From positions 48,584,121 through 48,648,120 of the forward strand of contig OW203763.1 of assembly GCA_934045905.1 (NCBI GenBank): a stretch of 64,000 nt of DNA. Reading direction: 5' to 3'. Positions 35,332-46,985 of this stretch are shown here, piece by piece. The notes under the pieces were generated by a model. That model was not told where the DNA came from. It did no database searches and was given only the letters and a program-made list of their open reading frames with translations. A program made the position numbers and the translations under genes. This DNA is from Leuctra nigra (Eukaryota > Arthropoda > Insecta > Plecoptera > Leuctridae). The stretch's first letter is position 1. Each line of letters opens with the position of its first letter.

Positions 35332-36010
35332 AGTTAGCCCCGAAAAGTTTTTTCGGCTGACTCACCCAATGAAAGAGGAATATTGATTGAAATTTGCCTG
35401 CGTTGGAAATGAAAAGTTTCTTTCCGAGGGTGAAATTGCTTATGAAGTGGAAAATGTTTCGAGACCTCGAGATCGATAAAAACACATTGTTTCATGTCGG
35501 CCGCATTAGCCCAGTAGTACCTCTCGAAGCCATCAACATCAATCTACATCTTAAAATACTATTACTTAGAATTGACTCGCAAATTAATTTGGTATTACTC
35601 GTAATAATAATTTACTATTCCTATTAAATTCAATAAGTAGTAATAAATCATTTTTGTCCCGGCATTTAAAGACGACTTGGGACTTTAAAATGCATTCTTG
35701 TCTTAAAGTTTAAAAATTGTCAGATAATTCAAGACAATTGGTAATATTATTCTTCAGTGTCAAGTATATTATCCGTGAATTTTGTCCTTCTTACTTTCTG
35801 AAACATACTGATAATGATTCTCATGGTACTGTCAGTGTTTATTTTCTATGTTACGAGGGGAGCTCGCAAAGTTCTCGGACTGGAAGGGTTCTCGGAGGGC
35901 TGGGAGTTTCTAGTTCCTCGTGTACACATAGATTGTGTCACGTCTTATTAGCGAATGTACCGAATCACTTGCGTCATCATGTTTTCAGACATCACCAAGT
36001 CAACTTCAAC
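35332..36010. other. No gene recognised
   Basis: Two short plus-strand frames (35394-35627, 35717-36025) without domains. Confidence 0.4.
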
Positions 36011-36433
36011 GATGCTCTCAAATGAAGTCGCCATTCTGCTTGCACAATGGCTACGAGTATTGCCGGTGTTTCCAACGAACGATGCTCTCAAATGAAGTCG
36101 ACATTCTGCTTGCACAATGGCTACGAGTATTGCCGGTGTTTCCGACGAACGATGCTCTCAAATGAAGTCGACATTCTGCTTGCACAATGGCTACGAGTAT
36201 TGCCGGTGTTTCCGACGAACGATGCTCTCAAATGAAGTCGCCATTCTGCTTGCACAATGGCTACGAGTATTGCCGGTGTTTCCGACGAACGATGCTCTCA
36301 AATGAAGTCGCCATTCTGCTTGCACAATGGCTACGAGTATTGCCGGTGTTTCCGACGAACGATGCTCTCAAATGAAGTCGACATTCTGCTTGCACAATGG
36401 CTACGAGTATTGCCGGTGTTTCCAACGAACGAT
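36011..36433. repeat. 70-bp minisatellite, 6 copies
   Basis: Units start at 36011, 36081, 36151, 36221, 36291 and 36361: GATGCTCTCAAATGAAGTCG, then CATTCTGCTTGCACAATGGC and TACGAGTATTGCCGGTGTTT. Substitutions CCATT/ACATT and TCCAAC/TCCGAC distinguish units. Unrelated in sequence to the 70-bp array at 468 despite the same period. The many overlapping ~62-codon frames are artefacts. Confidence 0.97.
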
Positions 36434-38477
36434 GATTTAAAACTTGTTGGCGGGAGCGTTATTAGATGCGAATGTAATTTTCTTAACATTTTGTTCAAGT
36501 ACATCACAAAAGCCAGAATTGAACTATAATTCAGTATTTTAGTTGCAATTTTACGGGATTTTTTCGATTTCAATTAGCCCCTGAGCGAGTACATTAAAGA
36601 TTCCGACTTGTTGAAAATAGGTGATGAAACGAAATCATGAAAGAAATATGACGGGGAAGATGCTCAGGATGTGCTTTCACAGACCACCGGCATTTCCAAT
36701 ATATTACCAGATCCTGAAAATAGATGTGAGTCAAGACTATCGACCGAAGAAAGAATGTCAAGTAATATTAATAGAGTTCCGGTTGATCACGGTGTCCCGA
36801 GTTAAGTGTTGATTCTCATTACCGCTTGCCTCCATCACTCAGCCGACGCCACTTGAAAGTTCCATCACCGAAATAGCAGCCAGGCAATCACTAATCAATA
36901 AATGTCATCCAATATCGGCTATTAGTAATATCTATCGAGCGGGGCCAGGATGCGATGAAACTGGCCGACAAGGAAGCAGGTACTTCACGGCAAATTGCCA
37001 GTGGGTTGAGACGAGCAAGAGATTACTTCAAGTAGCTACCAACATCCTTATTCAACATTTCAACATTCAAGAATCAAGAACGCACTCAATATTTTAAGAA
37101 TCACGAATCATTTGTCAAGAGAGTGCGGTTTTATTCCAAGAAGTTGGAAAATAAAAGTGTTACGCCTATGGACTTGGATTTTATTTTTCACATGTTTTCA
37201 TCTTGTTCGGGTAACAGAAAAAGCCGAATGGCGTGAAAACAGTTGCGTGTTGAACTGTAGGGTAGATGGGGTAAAATTGTACATAATTCGCCAGGGAAGG
37301 GGAAGAATACCCCCATGGACACAGATGGTCGCTTTTATCAATGTGCTAACAGAACATGAGTGTTTTAACAATAATATAAAGATAGAAAGGTGATAAAAAC
37401 ATGGTTACAATAAAAGAATACATTAAAATTAGCCTCCCAGTGTTATTAGATAACTTTGGAGTAATCAATAGAAAAAAACTGGTACCAATGGCAATTGTAT
37501 TAGAATTAAATTTAAATTAATTAACTATGTTTTTGCTCTAAAAAAAAAAAATTGATACCTACTAAGCTTCCTAATACATTGTTTTACGGAATTCGCAGTA
37601 AAGATATTTTAAGCAGGGAAATACCCCGGTTTAAAAATTGGCAGGTTTTATTCAAGTTAATGATAAAATTGGGCAGATGAACAGAACAGCCCATGCGGGT
37701 AGATACAAGCAAGAGATAGTAAAAACGCTGGAATGATTAGTTGGCTGGGACATAGATAGACAAGAATGTGTGAACCAAGACTCGGAACCTGGGTGGCATT
37801 TACACAAAAACTGTGTCGGATGTAGTTAAATAATTATATTGAAATCAAGCTGGAATCAGCTATTAATGAACACTTGATCTATTCTTCGGAAGAGAGAGGC
37901 TCAAATTATTACTTCATTTTAATGCTCAAAGAGTAACATTTGGAAGCTTTCTTGAAAAATACGTACACCCAGCAAATCATAAAACAATATTTAAACGAAA
38001 CGGATTGGCTGCTGGTCAGGTTCCTTGACAATCAATCCTTGTTATAATCAATAAAATCAGAGCTCACCTACTAGAGGTAGATTACTAGTTAGCAGAGAAT
38101 TCATCAGATGATGCAATCACATTTTTTCAGACAATCCATTTCTTTCAAATACCGTTTTATGAATTGTCGAGTGTAATAACAATCTATAAATTACCTATGT
38201 TTGATGCTTTAGGTTTTAGATTTCGCGGGCCGCAGAGTACAAGTATGTATGTGTATGCTCTGCAGGGTGTTCTTTTGGACTTTTAACAGTAGAGTACAAA
38301 TTTGGGACACTGGCCAATTTTGCTTAAAAAATGTGTTTGGAATAACAAACAATTGCATGTTCGTTCGTGCTCGGTGAAACATTTTAAGAACTTTTAGAAA
38401 ATATTCCTATTATTTTTTTTACACAAACATTAAAATATATATATATAATTAATACCAACTGCAAATTGAAAAGATTT
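36434..38477. other. Intergenic, no gene recognised
   Basis: No conserved domain, long frame or tandem structure. A short TATATATATA tract lies near 38438-38448 beside the tRNA-like sequence. Confidence 0.45.
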
Positions 38478-38548
38478 GCCTACTGTGGGGATCGAACCCA
38501 CGTCCCTGAATTGCCGGTCCAGTGCTCTAACCACTAAGCTAAGCAGGC
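38478..38548 (-). tRNA. tRNA-like sequence, anticodon GGC (possible tRNA pseudogene or SINE head)
   Basis: On the minus strand 71 bases fold as a full cloverleaf: acceptor GCCTGCT with AGTAGGC (one G-T pair), A box TAGCTTAGTGG, D stem GCTT/GAGC, anticodon stem CTGGA/TTCAG (one G-T), loop CCGGCAA, T stem GTGGG/CCCAC and B box GGTTCGATCCC. The anticodon would be GGC (Ala), which is unusual for eukaryotes. Position 33 is C instead of the invariant T, and the Ala identity pair G3-T70 is absent. A working tRNA-Ala is therefore unlikely; a pseudogene or a tRNA-derived repeat is more probable. No T run typical of pol III termination follows closely. Confidence 0.55.
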
Positions 38549-38586
38549 TATTCAATCTGCAGTGGTTTTGTTCCATATAAACTGTA

Positions 38587-38985
38587 TCCCATTAAAAAAC
38601 ACTTCGTGTAAAAATAACAGCCAAGTCTCTTCAACTAAAAAAAAATATGAAATCTAAAAATTCTGCACTGAAAAGTAGTGATATCAAAAAATGAGCCAAG
38701 TCAAAACTTTATTTGAAAATCAAAAAATACTTGGCGCATCGTGTATATAAAAAGCTTGGAAGTATAGGCCAATTATAAAATATACATAAAATATTCATAT
38801 ACATAGTACACCTATAATGCCCTAAAAAAACGATGCGCCAAGTATTTTTTGATTTTCAAATAAAGTTTTGACTTGGCTCATTTTTTGATATCACTACTTT
38901 TCAGTGCAGAATTTTTAGATTTCATATTTTTTTTTAGTTGAAGAGACTTGGCTGTTATTTTTACACGAAGTGTTTTTTAATGGGA
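38587..38985. mobile_element. Foldback MITE family A, copy 1 (TA target)
   Basis: TCCCATTAAAAAACACTTCG begins the left arm; the right arm ends in its reverse complement at 38985, with TA on both sides (38585-38586, 38986-38987). The arms pair for about 165 bp, including CAGCCAAGTCTCTTCAACT and ATACTTGGCGCATCG. The spacer is about 70 bp. A second copy lies at 63237-63633. TA duplication fits Tc1/mariner-type elements. No protein. Confidence 0.93.
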
Positions 38986-39079
38986 TATCACTACTTTTTT
39001 TAGTTTATTCTTACAACTTGTGACAATCGAATGAACAATTACTATATCCTTAAAAAAAATCACCCTTTACAATTTGGTT

Positions 39080-40080
39080 ATTTTCATGAAGAATAGCAAA
39101 GGGTTCATTCCAATCGGTCAACCAAGTTCCGAGATATGGCAACATATCCGTTGTCAAAATGGCTGCTGAACTTTCTGCACTGCCACATAGAATTTATAAC
39201 TATAAATGATGTGTATCATTTTAAGCTTTCTGAATATGTATTTATTGTATAGGAGGGGATTATAATAATTTATAAATTTGAATGACGTCATTTCCGGTCT
39301 CATAAATAGGAACATTCTAGTTTGACTGTTCCTATTCCATAGAGATGGCCTTCCGAATCGTTTCGCGCTAGTTTCATACCGATCTGTCAACCAGTTTTCG
39401 AGATATGGCGTTTCTTCCGGTTTCAAAATGGCTGCTGAAATCACTGACTCCTTGAATTATAATTTAAACATGATTACATTTTATTATAAGCTGTCTGAAA
39501 TAGTATATTTATTGCATCAACATGTAAATTTGTGAGATTCTTAAAAAGTGTGACGTCATTTCCAGTTTTGGTATGGAAAACTGCAAATATTATTGATGAT
39601 AATACATAAAGTTGACCGTCTAAATTGTTTAGCGCTGGTTTCGTTCAAATCTATTTAGCCGTTATTGATAAATGATGTCACTTCCGGTTTCAAAATGGCG
39701 GCTTCCGGTTGGTTTTATAACAAGTCAAATGAGATATCAAAAGTACATACGTTACATAAATATCAAAATAATCGGATCAAATTTGTTGCCGAAATGCCAA
39801 TCGATGTATTTCAAATTTCATGACGTCATTTCCGGTTTCGTTAACATAAATTTTAGTCTGTTGCTATTTATAATCCATATAGTTGACCGTCCGAATCGTT
39901 TGGCGCTATTTTCGTTCCAATCAGCTCAGCCGTTGTCGAGATATGATGTCACTTCCGGTTTCAAAATGGCGGCACAAAAAAAGTCAAGGGGGGGAGGGCA
40001 AATCAGACGCCAAAAGTGCACACGTGGTAAAAATGTGAGATCAATCGGTTCAGCCGTTTAGGCTGTGGCCTGTTAACCGG
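39080..40080 (+). repeat. Degenerate ~265-bp tandem repeats (CACTTCCGGTTTCAAAATGG)
   Basis: Four diverged units contain ACTTCCGGTTTCAAAATGGC or similar, about 20-60 bp after CGAGATATG, and GACCGTCCGAATCGTTT-like blocks, near 39110-39170, 39350-39435, 39610-39710 and 39895-39970. The same motifs occur inverted at about 62690-63080. The plus frame at 39672-40061 is a by-product. This appears to be the inner part of the dispersed element ending at 40422. Confidence 0.75.
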
Positions 40081-40422
40081 ATTTGAATTCCAGGATACTA
40101 CTACTACTAAGATTATTATTATTATTATTATTATTATTATGAAAACCGCCCTAAAACACGGTTTTCACGGCCCTCTAGCTCGCAAAGGGCGTAACCTATT
40201 GTTCCCAAATTTGGTATATGTTGTAGGGTGGGCCATTGCTCGAAATTGAGATATTTCCCAACAATGTGAGATTCCCCAATTTCAAGATCCAGTAGGCCGA
40301 AAATGCCACTTTGATGCCTACAGTAAAAGTGGGTTTGCTCCAGCCTTTATATGAGACGCGTTTATATTTGTACGGTGCGCGCGCCGTACGACTTGGCTGG
40401 CGTGGAGCGACCGCTCCACTAG
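40081..40422 (+). mobile_element. 3' part of a dispersed element (Helitron-like end?)
   Basis: After a TTA/ATT microsatellite (40110-40139) comes CACGGCCCTCTAGCTCGCAA, GGGCCATTGCTCGAAATTGA and GTGGGTTTGCTCCAGCC, ending TGGAGCGACCGCTCCA then CTAG (40419-40422). The same sequence is present inverted at 62314-63080, and its end also at about 50753-50790. A short terminal hairpin followed by CTAG recalls Helitron 3' ends (hairpin + CTRR), but the next base is A rather than the expected T, so this is a hypothesis only. A second small hairpin, GTACGGTGCGCGCGCCGTAC, precedes it. Confidence 0.65.
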
Positions 40423-40503
40423 ATTTCTACAGTCCGAGACCCGTGTTGAAGAGGTCTGAAGACCGTGGAATCCTTTCCACGTTTGACAACTGACATTCAC
40501 CTT

Positions 40504-40580
40504 CTCGTATGGATTTTTCTCATATACGATGAGTACTTATAGGTGACTAACATGTCGTATATGAGAAAAATCCATACGAG
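40504..40580. repeat. Perfect hairpin, 26-bp stem, 25-nt loop
   Basis: CTCGTATGGATTTTTCTCAT plus ATACGA at 40504-40529 is exactly mirrored at 40555-40580. It lies between two repeat elements. Confidence 0.93.
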
Positions 40581-40589
40581 AATCCATAT

Positions 40590-41152
40590 GATTGCATTTT
40601 ATAAGGTATTACTGCGTGAAAGAAATGAAATCTAATTAAACTCCGACGTTTCGGTTTTATTTTAAAAACCTTCCTCAGGGAGCAAATACAGGAATAAAAT
40701 GTAATAAAATCTATGAATGTCTATCTGACATTTGAAAAATTAATGAAACAAATAATATTTTACGAAACATGCAGAACCAGTTGGATTAAAAACAAAACAA
40801 GGCCACTAAAAATCAAACAAAACAAAACAAAGCCTACAAAATTAATAAATTAGAAATCCAACAATTTTGTATATTTTGTAAAACTAATTCACAAAATGTC
40901 AATATGTTTAACGTCCAGAACTGAGAATATCTGGACGGTGTCAACGGGCGCTCTCTCTCCGGCTTCTAGCTCTGGTCAGCGGACCAGCAGCGGGAGAGGC
41001 GCCGTCGGGTTGTGGTATCTCTTGTTGCGCGAGGCGAGACGTCGGCGAGTAGAGACTGGAGCAGAGGCTGATGGTAGAGCAGTTTGGGAAGATGTGGGAC
41101 GTTTAATCAGTTTTCATTTCTTTCACGCAGTAATACCTTATAAAATGCAATC
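40590..41152. mobile_element. Element with ~50-bp terminal inverted repeats, Penelope-like features
   Basis: GATTGCATTTTATAAGGTAT opens the left end and is mirrored at 41133-41152; the arms continue for about 52 bp with 2-3 differences. Just inside the left arm is a CTCCGACGTTTCGG block whose complement carries a hammerhead-like motif (next entry). The interior (40896-41100) is GC-richer with an open frame but no domain I recognise. Hammerhead motifs are known from Penelope-like retroelements; no reverse transcriptase is present, so this would be a non-autonomous copy or fragment. Confidence 0.7.
40641..40682 (-). ncRNA. Hammerhead-ribozyme-like motif
   Basis: On the minus strand: CTCC (stem I), CTGAGGA (core CUGANGA), then GGTTTT...AAAACC (stem II, 6-bp) after one extra A, GAAA (core), C then GTC (cleavage triplet) and GGAG closing stem I. 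Stem III is a single C-G pair with no loop, as in the minimal, probably dimer-acting hammerheads reported for Penelope-like elements. The A before stem II leaves the usual 10.1-11.1 pair unformed, and stem I is only 4-bp, so activity is uncertain. Confidence 0.5.
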
Positions 41153-41781
41153 AAATAATAGCAACTGCGAAAATCTAACACATCATATATATATACGTAT
41201 AAAAATCCGTATATTTGTGTGCAAGAGACGATTGGGGCAATCCCTGTCGATCCTGGAGAACTCAATGTATGTTGTTGCCATTCAGTGCTGAGAGCGACAG
41301 GGCGCGTTCAGCATCAAGGAATGCAAAACATTGTTTTAAACATTCGTATGGCTCGTGGATTTTCTTTAGCTTTGAATAAATCTGCAATATATTTTTTTCC
41401 TGGAATGCTGATATAAATTTGTGCGCAGGTTATTTCTGGGCCGGAAATCTGCCATCTCTCGACATGTAAAATGTGATCGCTTGTTCTATAGCTGTACCTT
41501 TGTGTTGACAAAGTAAGAACATCATCTCGGCACATGCAGCCCGGCATCTCGAGATCTGCCCAATCGATTCCCATGGATTCAACCATTCGCATGGAGAAAC
41601 AGAATGAGAAACACGACACGGTGTATTAGCAAAATAAAAGATGTTCAAGATTTGTTTAGGAGAACTAGTGATGGCCCATTGAAAATTTTCATTTGAAAAT
41701 TTTCAGAAAATTTTCAATGACCATTGAAAAAATTGAAATTTTTTGAAAAAGTTTAAATCAATTATATTTGATTTAATAAAT
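41153..41781. other. No gene recognised
   Basis: Opposed frames at 41219-41648 without domains. 41675-41760 is rich in GAAAATTTTC-type palindromes. Confidence 0.4.
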
Positions 41782-42511
41782 CGTCGGCTTGGTACTTGTT
41801 TGTCCTATATCCGCTTTTTGCTAGTCGGAGATAATGAGGTTTAAAGATTGAATTCATTCTCACGGCAAAACTACTTAATCTATGTAACAGAAAAAAATAT
41901 CAATTATTCTTATGGATGTCTTGAATAATATCTAGTAGTATTTTTCTACCCCGTACTCTTAAATACCCCAATATAGGGCACCCCCGTTTGGATATAGGAC
42001 ACAGAAAGTCATGGGAACGAAATATTTGTTACGCATTTTGTCCTATATCCAATTTTTACGTGGTTTTTGTTCAGAAGGAGGTGAATTTTAACTTCTTAAG
42101 CATTCCTTCGTATTTGTAACACCCTTTTATTATATTTTAAGATAAAAAAAAAATATAAATTTTTTAATTTCAAAAATAAAATTTTTCATAATTTTTTGTT
42201 TCTTAAAATTTAAAATTTAAAAAACCGCCGAGTAATGAAGCAAAAGACAATGTCTACTTTCTGTCACATTTGAACTAAGATTAAGTGGGAATTAAATCTA
42301 CATCAAAAGGTACCCTATTTGAGATTTTTTTTGCATTTTTAGAAATTTTTCAAAATTCCATCTAGAAGCAAATAGCCCAAAAATTGAAGGTTTCTTGAAA
42401 ATTAGTATTTTTCTGTTATGTATGTATTAATGGTGTATCAATGAGCTATATCCAACACCTAACTCAAAATTTTAAAAAGTGGATATAGGACAAATAAGTA
42501 CTAAACCGACG
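41782..42511. mobile_element. TIR element, ~38-bp ends, AAAT target duplication
   Basis: CGTCGG at 41782, then TTGTCCTATATCC, is mirrored at 42474-42511 with about 34 of 38 positions matching. AAAT precedes and follows the element (41778-41781, 42512-42515). The TCCTATATCC motif recurs inside (near 41985 and 42040). Non-coding, AT-rich. Confidence 0.82.
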
Positions 42512-43869
42512 AAATGTATGGGCATACTTGGGATGCATACAGAACTCTATTATGATGCGTGTTGTTGTCTGAGTGGTAAATGTGCAAAATGATCATTAAT
42601 ACAGCATTCAAATTTCCCGCCTATGTAGAAATTACAGTCTGGCCAAAATTGCAATGAAGAAAAACTGAGATTTGGGCTTATATTTGGCTTTCATTATGAT
42701 TTGATTTTACGCTTTTTTCAGTTATATTATTAACAATTGTGTGCAATAAAGCAATAAAAAAAGTAATCTAAAAAATTTTCAACGCATTGAAAATTATTAT
42801 AAATTTATATAAATTTTATCAATTTCAATTTCAATTTTTTTCGATGTAAATGTTGATATCGATGTTGATGTTGTCGATGTAAAATCTGCCAAAACAGAGA
42901 TATATTGCATCGGGGTGGTCAAAGAAATTAAACTTGAGCGGTGTGCCCTTTTCTATACATTTTACAATTCTCAAAAAAAACATGATAGCCACGCAGTCAA
43001 TCGAAAGGTAGTTTCGTCTTGAATCATTTTACATATTTCGTGCATTTTATTTTAAGTTGACTGAACTGATATTGACCCATAGTCATGGAAATTACTCGCG
43101 TAGGATATTACACTATTTGTCGCTATAACATTGACACTTTACAATTAAATGCAAAAAAAGTTTGAATTCCACCTGGAAAGGCCTAATGGTCTTACGCTCA
43201 TTACTGTGATCTCCGACCTACCGTGTTGGTCTCACATATTGAATCGCTGTGAGTTGGTTATTTTACTATAGTGATGACCATGATGATCTTTTGCTTTTTG
43301 CTTGCTTGTAAGTGAAAAGCCATTACATTCTATCTATCATTCGCTATCATTCCTTGATATCTGTTTTCTATCTCTGATGATGAGACCAATTAGTTGGCAA
43401 TATCCAAATAGTTTTGTTGTGGTTGATCCGAAGCTTATAGCTTTAAAAGTATAGAGAGAAGCTTTGTGAGTACTAATAGAACCAATCAGAGCCTTCATAT
43501 GACAACACTATTCAATTACTCTTTGCTCTTTTAATAAATTGTCACACTCACACAACTACACTACTTATCCCGATCCTCTGTATTGGTGCTGCTGGTGTTC
43601 AAATCTCAAAATTATATCTCGTTGATTTTCATATCGCCTGACATTTTTAGATTAAACAACTGAATTTTATTGTTGAAAACTTAGTTTAGAAAGAGCCAAT
43701 CGAGAACTCCCGCTCAAACATTTTCACTGAATGAAAATTACGCACTCATGTAAAGAAAAGTACCTACTTCGGCAATTTTTTTTTAAATCGTCTCGCCGTC
43801 TCTCCACTTTTTAGTTTTGTTTCTCTCTGTCTCGTAAAAAACAGTGTTTCTGGTGGTTTCTGGCTGGGG
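42512..43869. other. No gene recognised
   Basis: AT-rich. A short GATGTTGATATCGATG-type tract near 42843-42882. No supported frame. Confidence 0.45.
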
Positions 43870-44095
43870 TTCTGTTTACTCATGGCTTGGAGCCAAGGAA
43901 CACTCCGAGTCGGCTAGAGCCAAGAAGTTATCGAACCATTTAACAGACTGACTCACATTCTCTTCACATGCGGGGATAGTTACAAACACACCGCAGTCTC
44001 TAGTAGAGACCCTTCCCAGCATTTGCCTCTTAGACTGTCGCGGGAATTGAGCCCGGGACGCGTCTTTCCATACCCTAATCGAGCCCAACTCAATA
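43870..44095 (-). mobile_element. SINE copy, minus strand
   Basis: Read on the minus strand: GAGTTGGGCTCGATTAGGGT, GGAAAGACGCG, a degenerate B box GGGCTCAATTCCCG, then AGAGGCAAATGCTGGGAAGG, the same core as at 53541-53559. The head also matches 46931-46985. The 3' tail is not clear. The minus frame of 70 codons here is incidental. Confidence 0.7.
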
Positions 44096-44184
44096 CAACC
44101 AATAAGTAGGTACTCAAAGTACTGAACAAAATATTTTCTAGCAATTCAAATTATTTTATGTCGTCCTTCAAATGACTTCCTACT

Positions 44185-45502
44185 GGCTCATTCCATTCTA
44201 CTTCACCCAAAGTCGTTGCGCCTAGAATTTATATTTTTTTTATATTTTGCACAGTTGTTCCTACATATAAGCTGATATCAAATCTCTAGTTTCAGTTCGT
44301 TTCAAGTCGGCGTACTCAAATTACGTGTAATTAAAGATGGCGCGGACGGAAAAATCGGTGTTTTTAAGCTTCCAGGAGAAATGCTGCCATTTCTATACTA
44401 TTCAAGTTAACAGAACGAACTTTGCGGCGTTTTGTTAATAAAAGATCGGTCTATAATTATGTTTCCTACAATTTTGCTGTATATGGAACCCTTCATAATG
44501 TAATTTGCCCTCAAACTTTGACTAAAATTCTTAAATTTTTCCAATATTTGAGGCATGATTATGAATAGAAGGGAGTGATGGTTCAAACACCCAATTTTAT
44601 TTTAGTTTCACCTTATATGTAAGAATAGATTTTCACACTTCATTGTTAGTTTTTATTAATTGTTTTTTACCAAAAAAAGTCAAAACCCTAAAAAGTACCA
44701 TTTTTGGTCCCATTTTCCTCAGGCGGGGGACCAGATAAAAATTTGCGCTCAACGGCAACATAACCAGCATTACTTGATGTATAATTGCTGCAAGTTTGGA
44801 CTTGTTTTTTCAACGGGTGTGGAAATGCATTTTCACGTGCATTTCCAGGTGCGAAAATGCATTTCCACACCCGTTGAAAAAACAAGTCCAAACTTGCAGC
44901 AATTATACATCAAGTAATGCTGGTTATTTTGCCGTTGAGCGCAAATTTTTATCTGGTCCCCCGCCTGAGGAAAATGGGACCAAAATGGTACTTTTTAGGG
45001 TTTTGACTTTTTTTTGGTAAAAAACAATTAATAAAAACTAACAATGAAGTGTGACAATCTATTCTTACATATAAGGTGAAACTAAAATAAAATTGGGTGT
45101 TTGAACCATCACTCCCTTCTATTCATAATCATGCCTCAAATATTGGAAAAATTTAAGAATTTTAGTCAAAGTTTGAGGGCAAATTACATTATGAAGGGTT
45201 CCATATACAGCAAAATTGTAAGGAACATAATTATAGACCGATCTTTTATAAACAAAACGCCGTAAAGATCGTTCTGTTAACTTGAATAGCATAGAAATGG
45301 CAGCATTTCTCCCGGAAGCTTAAAAACACCGATTTTCCCGTCCGCGCCATCTTTAATTACACGTAATTTGAGTACGCCGACTTGAATCGAACTGAAACTA
45401 GAGATTTGATATCAGCTTATATGTAGGAACAACTGTGCAAAATATAAAAAAAATATAAATTCTAGGCGCAACGACTTTGGGTGAAGTAGAATGGAATGAG
45501 CC
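44185..45502. mobile_element. Giant near-perfect palindrome (foldback), ~650-bp arms, TACT target duplication
   Basis: GGCTCATTCCATTCTACTTC starts the left end; the right end is its reverse complement, finishing at 45502. TACT stands on both sides (44181-44184 and 45503-45506). The arms pair almost continuously into the centre, where only about 18 bp near 44836-44854 separate GCATTTTC from GAAAATGC. I see only scattered differences (for example GGCAACATAACC against GGCAAAATAACC, and GGGAGA against GGAGAA). Non-coding: the 85- and 74-codon frames are mirror images of one another. Such an element gives an exceptionally long hairpin RNA if transcribed. Confidence 0.95.
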
Positions 45503-45523
45503 TACTGTCAATTCTTAGTACCT

Positions 45524-46382
45524 ACCCTGCTGAAAATTCTTGCCAAGATCTTGCAAGATCTTACTAAGATCTTGTATTAACCAAGATCTTACCAAGATCT
45601 CGGTAATATTTTAATAAGATCTTATCAAGATCTTGACAAGACCTAATCAAGATCTTGCCAAGATTTTACCAAGATTTTTTCAAGATCTTGCTAAGGCCCT
45701 TAGAAAAAATTTCTATAGTATATTTTGAAGTATTCCCGATTTATAATGTAGTTTATATATGTAGTACTTCATTGAATTTTTACTACAGTATTTGTAGTAA
45801 AGTAAGGTATATAAACTACAGAATTTTTACTTCATTGACTTAGAAAATTTGCACCACATCACCTAGTAAAATAAACTATAGTTGTTATACTACAGAGCGT
45901 GAGCTGATATATTTTATGGGGGAAATATCACAGATCAATTTACTTTATAAATAAATCTGAATATTTATCGTTTCTCCTATTTTATTATGTTAATAACAAT
46001 TTAATGATCCACTAAATTATATAAATATGTTCACTTAAATAAGAAAACTCAATATGATCACTATTAGCGCAGCTGGGTCTTGTCTGCACCGCTGGCTTAC
46101 TCGGTAAGACGCTCGACTACGGACCACAAGATCGCAGGTTCTAGACACGGCGGTTCCATGGGATTATATAATTGAAATGTGTAATGAAACCTTGTCCATT
46201 ACTTCAGAGGAGGTTTCCCGAATGCAAATCAATACTCATAAATCTAGAAAATTTTATTTTTTTATGAAATTTTAACGTTTTTTGGCGGCAAAATGTACAA
46301 AATCAGAAGATCTTAGCAAGATCTTGTTTGCGATATCTTGCTAAGATCTTGACAAGATCTTAGCAAGATTTTTCAGCAGGGT
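45524..46382. mobile_element. TIR element with subterminal AAGATCTTG repeats
   Basis: ACCCTGCTGAAAA at the left end is mirrored by TTTTTCAGCAGGGT ending at 46382. Inside both ends, AAGATCTTG/CAAGATCTT occurs many times (45548-45690 and 46305-46370), as subterminal repeats. Flanks TAGTACCT and AAGCACCT agree at 6 of 8 bases, possibly an old 8-bp duplication. There is no transposase. At 46090-46148 a decayed tRNA-like stretch (GGCTTACTCGGTAAGACGC then GCAGGTTCTAGAC) lies inside. Confidence 0.8.
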
Positions 46383-46930
46383 AAGCACCTAAACACCTGG
46401 TACCTGTTTCGTCACACAAAAACACTTATTAACAACCATCTTAAATTGCTATATTGTACCTACAATAAACCTAGCCGACAATGTTAGAGAATCTAGTCTG
46501 ATCTAAACATTCGTTGGTATTAATGCGAAGTCCAAAATTAGATACTTGGGGTATATCGTACTTTTGCGTAGCTTACGGTGTTGACCTGAAATATTGGTCA
46601 TAATTTAATATTCATGATTATTATAATTATTGATTAAAACCAACCTCTTCTGCTCATTTTGCTTCGCCTTGCTTGTAATCCACTGCACTTTTTTCTCGTG
46701 TCCGAATTTTGACAACGAGAAATTTGTATCTTCTTATTAAAGTGTTAAAATCTACTTTCCGAACAATGTTCTTTACTTTCAAACTGTCAACAATTACGTG
46801 AGTTAAACCTTCAATATTGCGGAGGCACCTCACTTAGCTGCTTCATTATGAATGGGAGTGTTAGAATGTTTGGTTATACAGAATAGATTCGGTGTTAAAT
46901 GCGAGTAAAATGCAAATTTTCAAATCAATG
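46383..46930. other. No gene recognised
   Basis: AT-rich with no supported frame. Confidence 0.45.
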
Positions 46931-46985
46931 AGTTGGGCTGGATTAGGGTATGGAAAGACGCGCCCGGGCCACCGCTTTAGGTATT
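46931..46985 (+). mobile_element. SINE head fragment
   Basis: AGTTGGGCTGGATTAGGGTA TGGAAAGACGCGCCCGGG matches the head of the SINE at 43870-44095 (minus). Confidence 0.7.

Noticed and set aside
44660..45020. 85- and 74-codon frames
   Set aside because: They lie in the two arms of the palindrome and mirror each other; no independent support.
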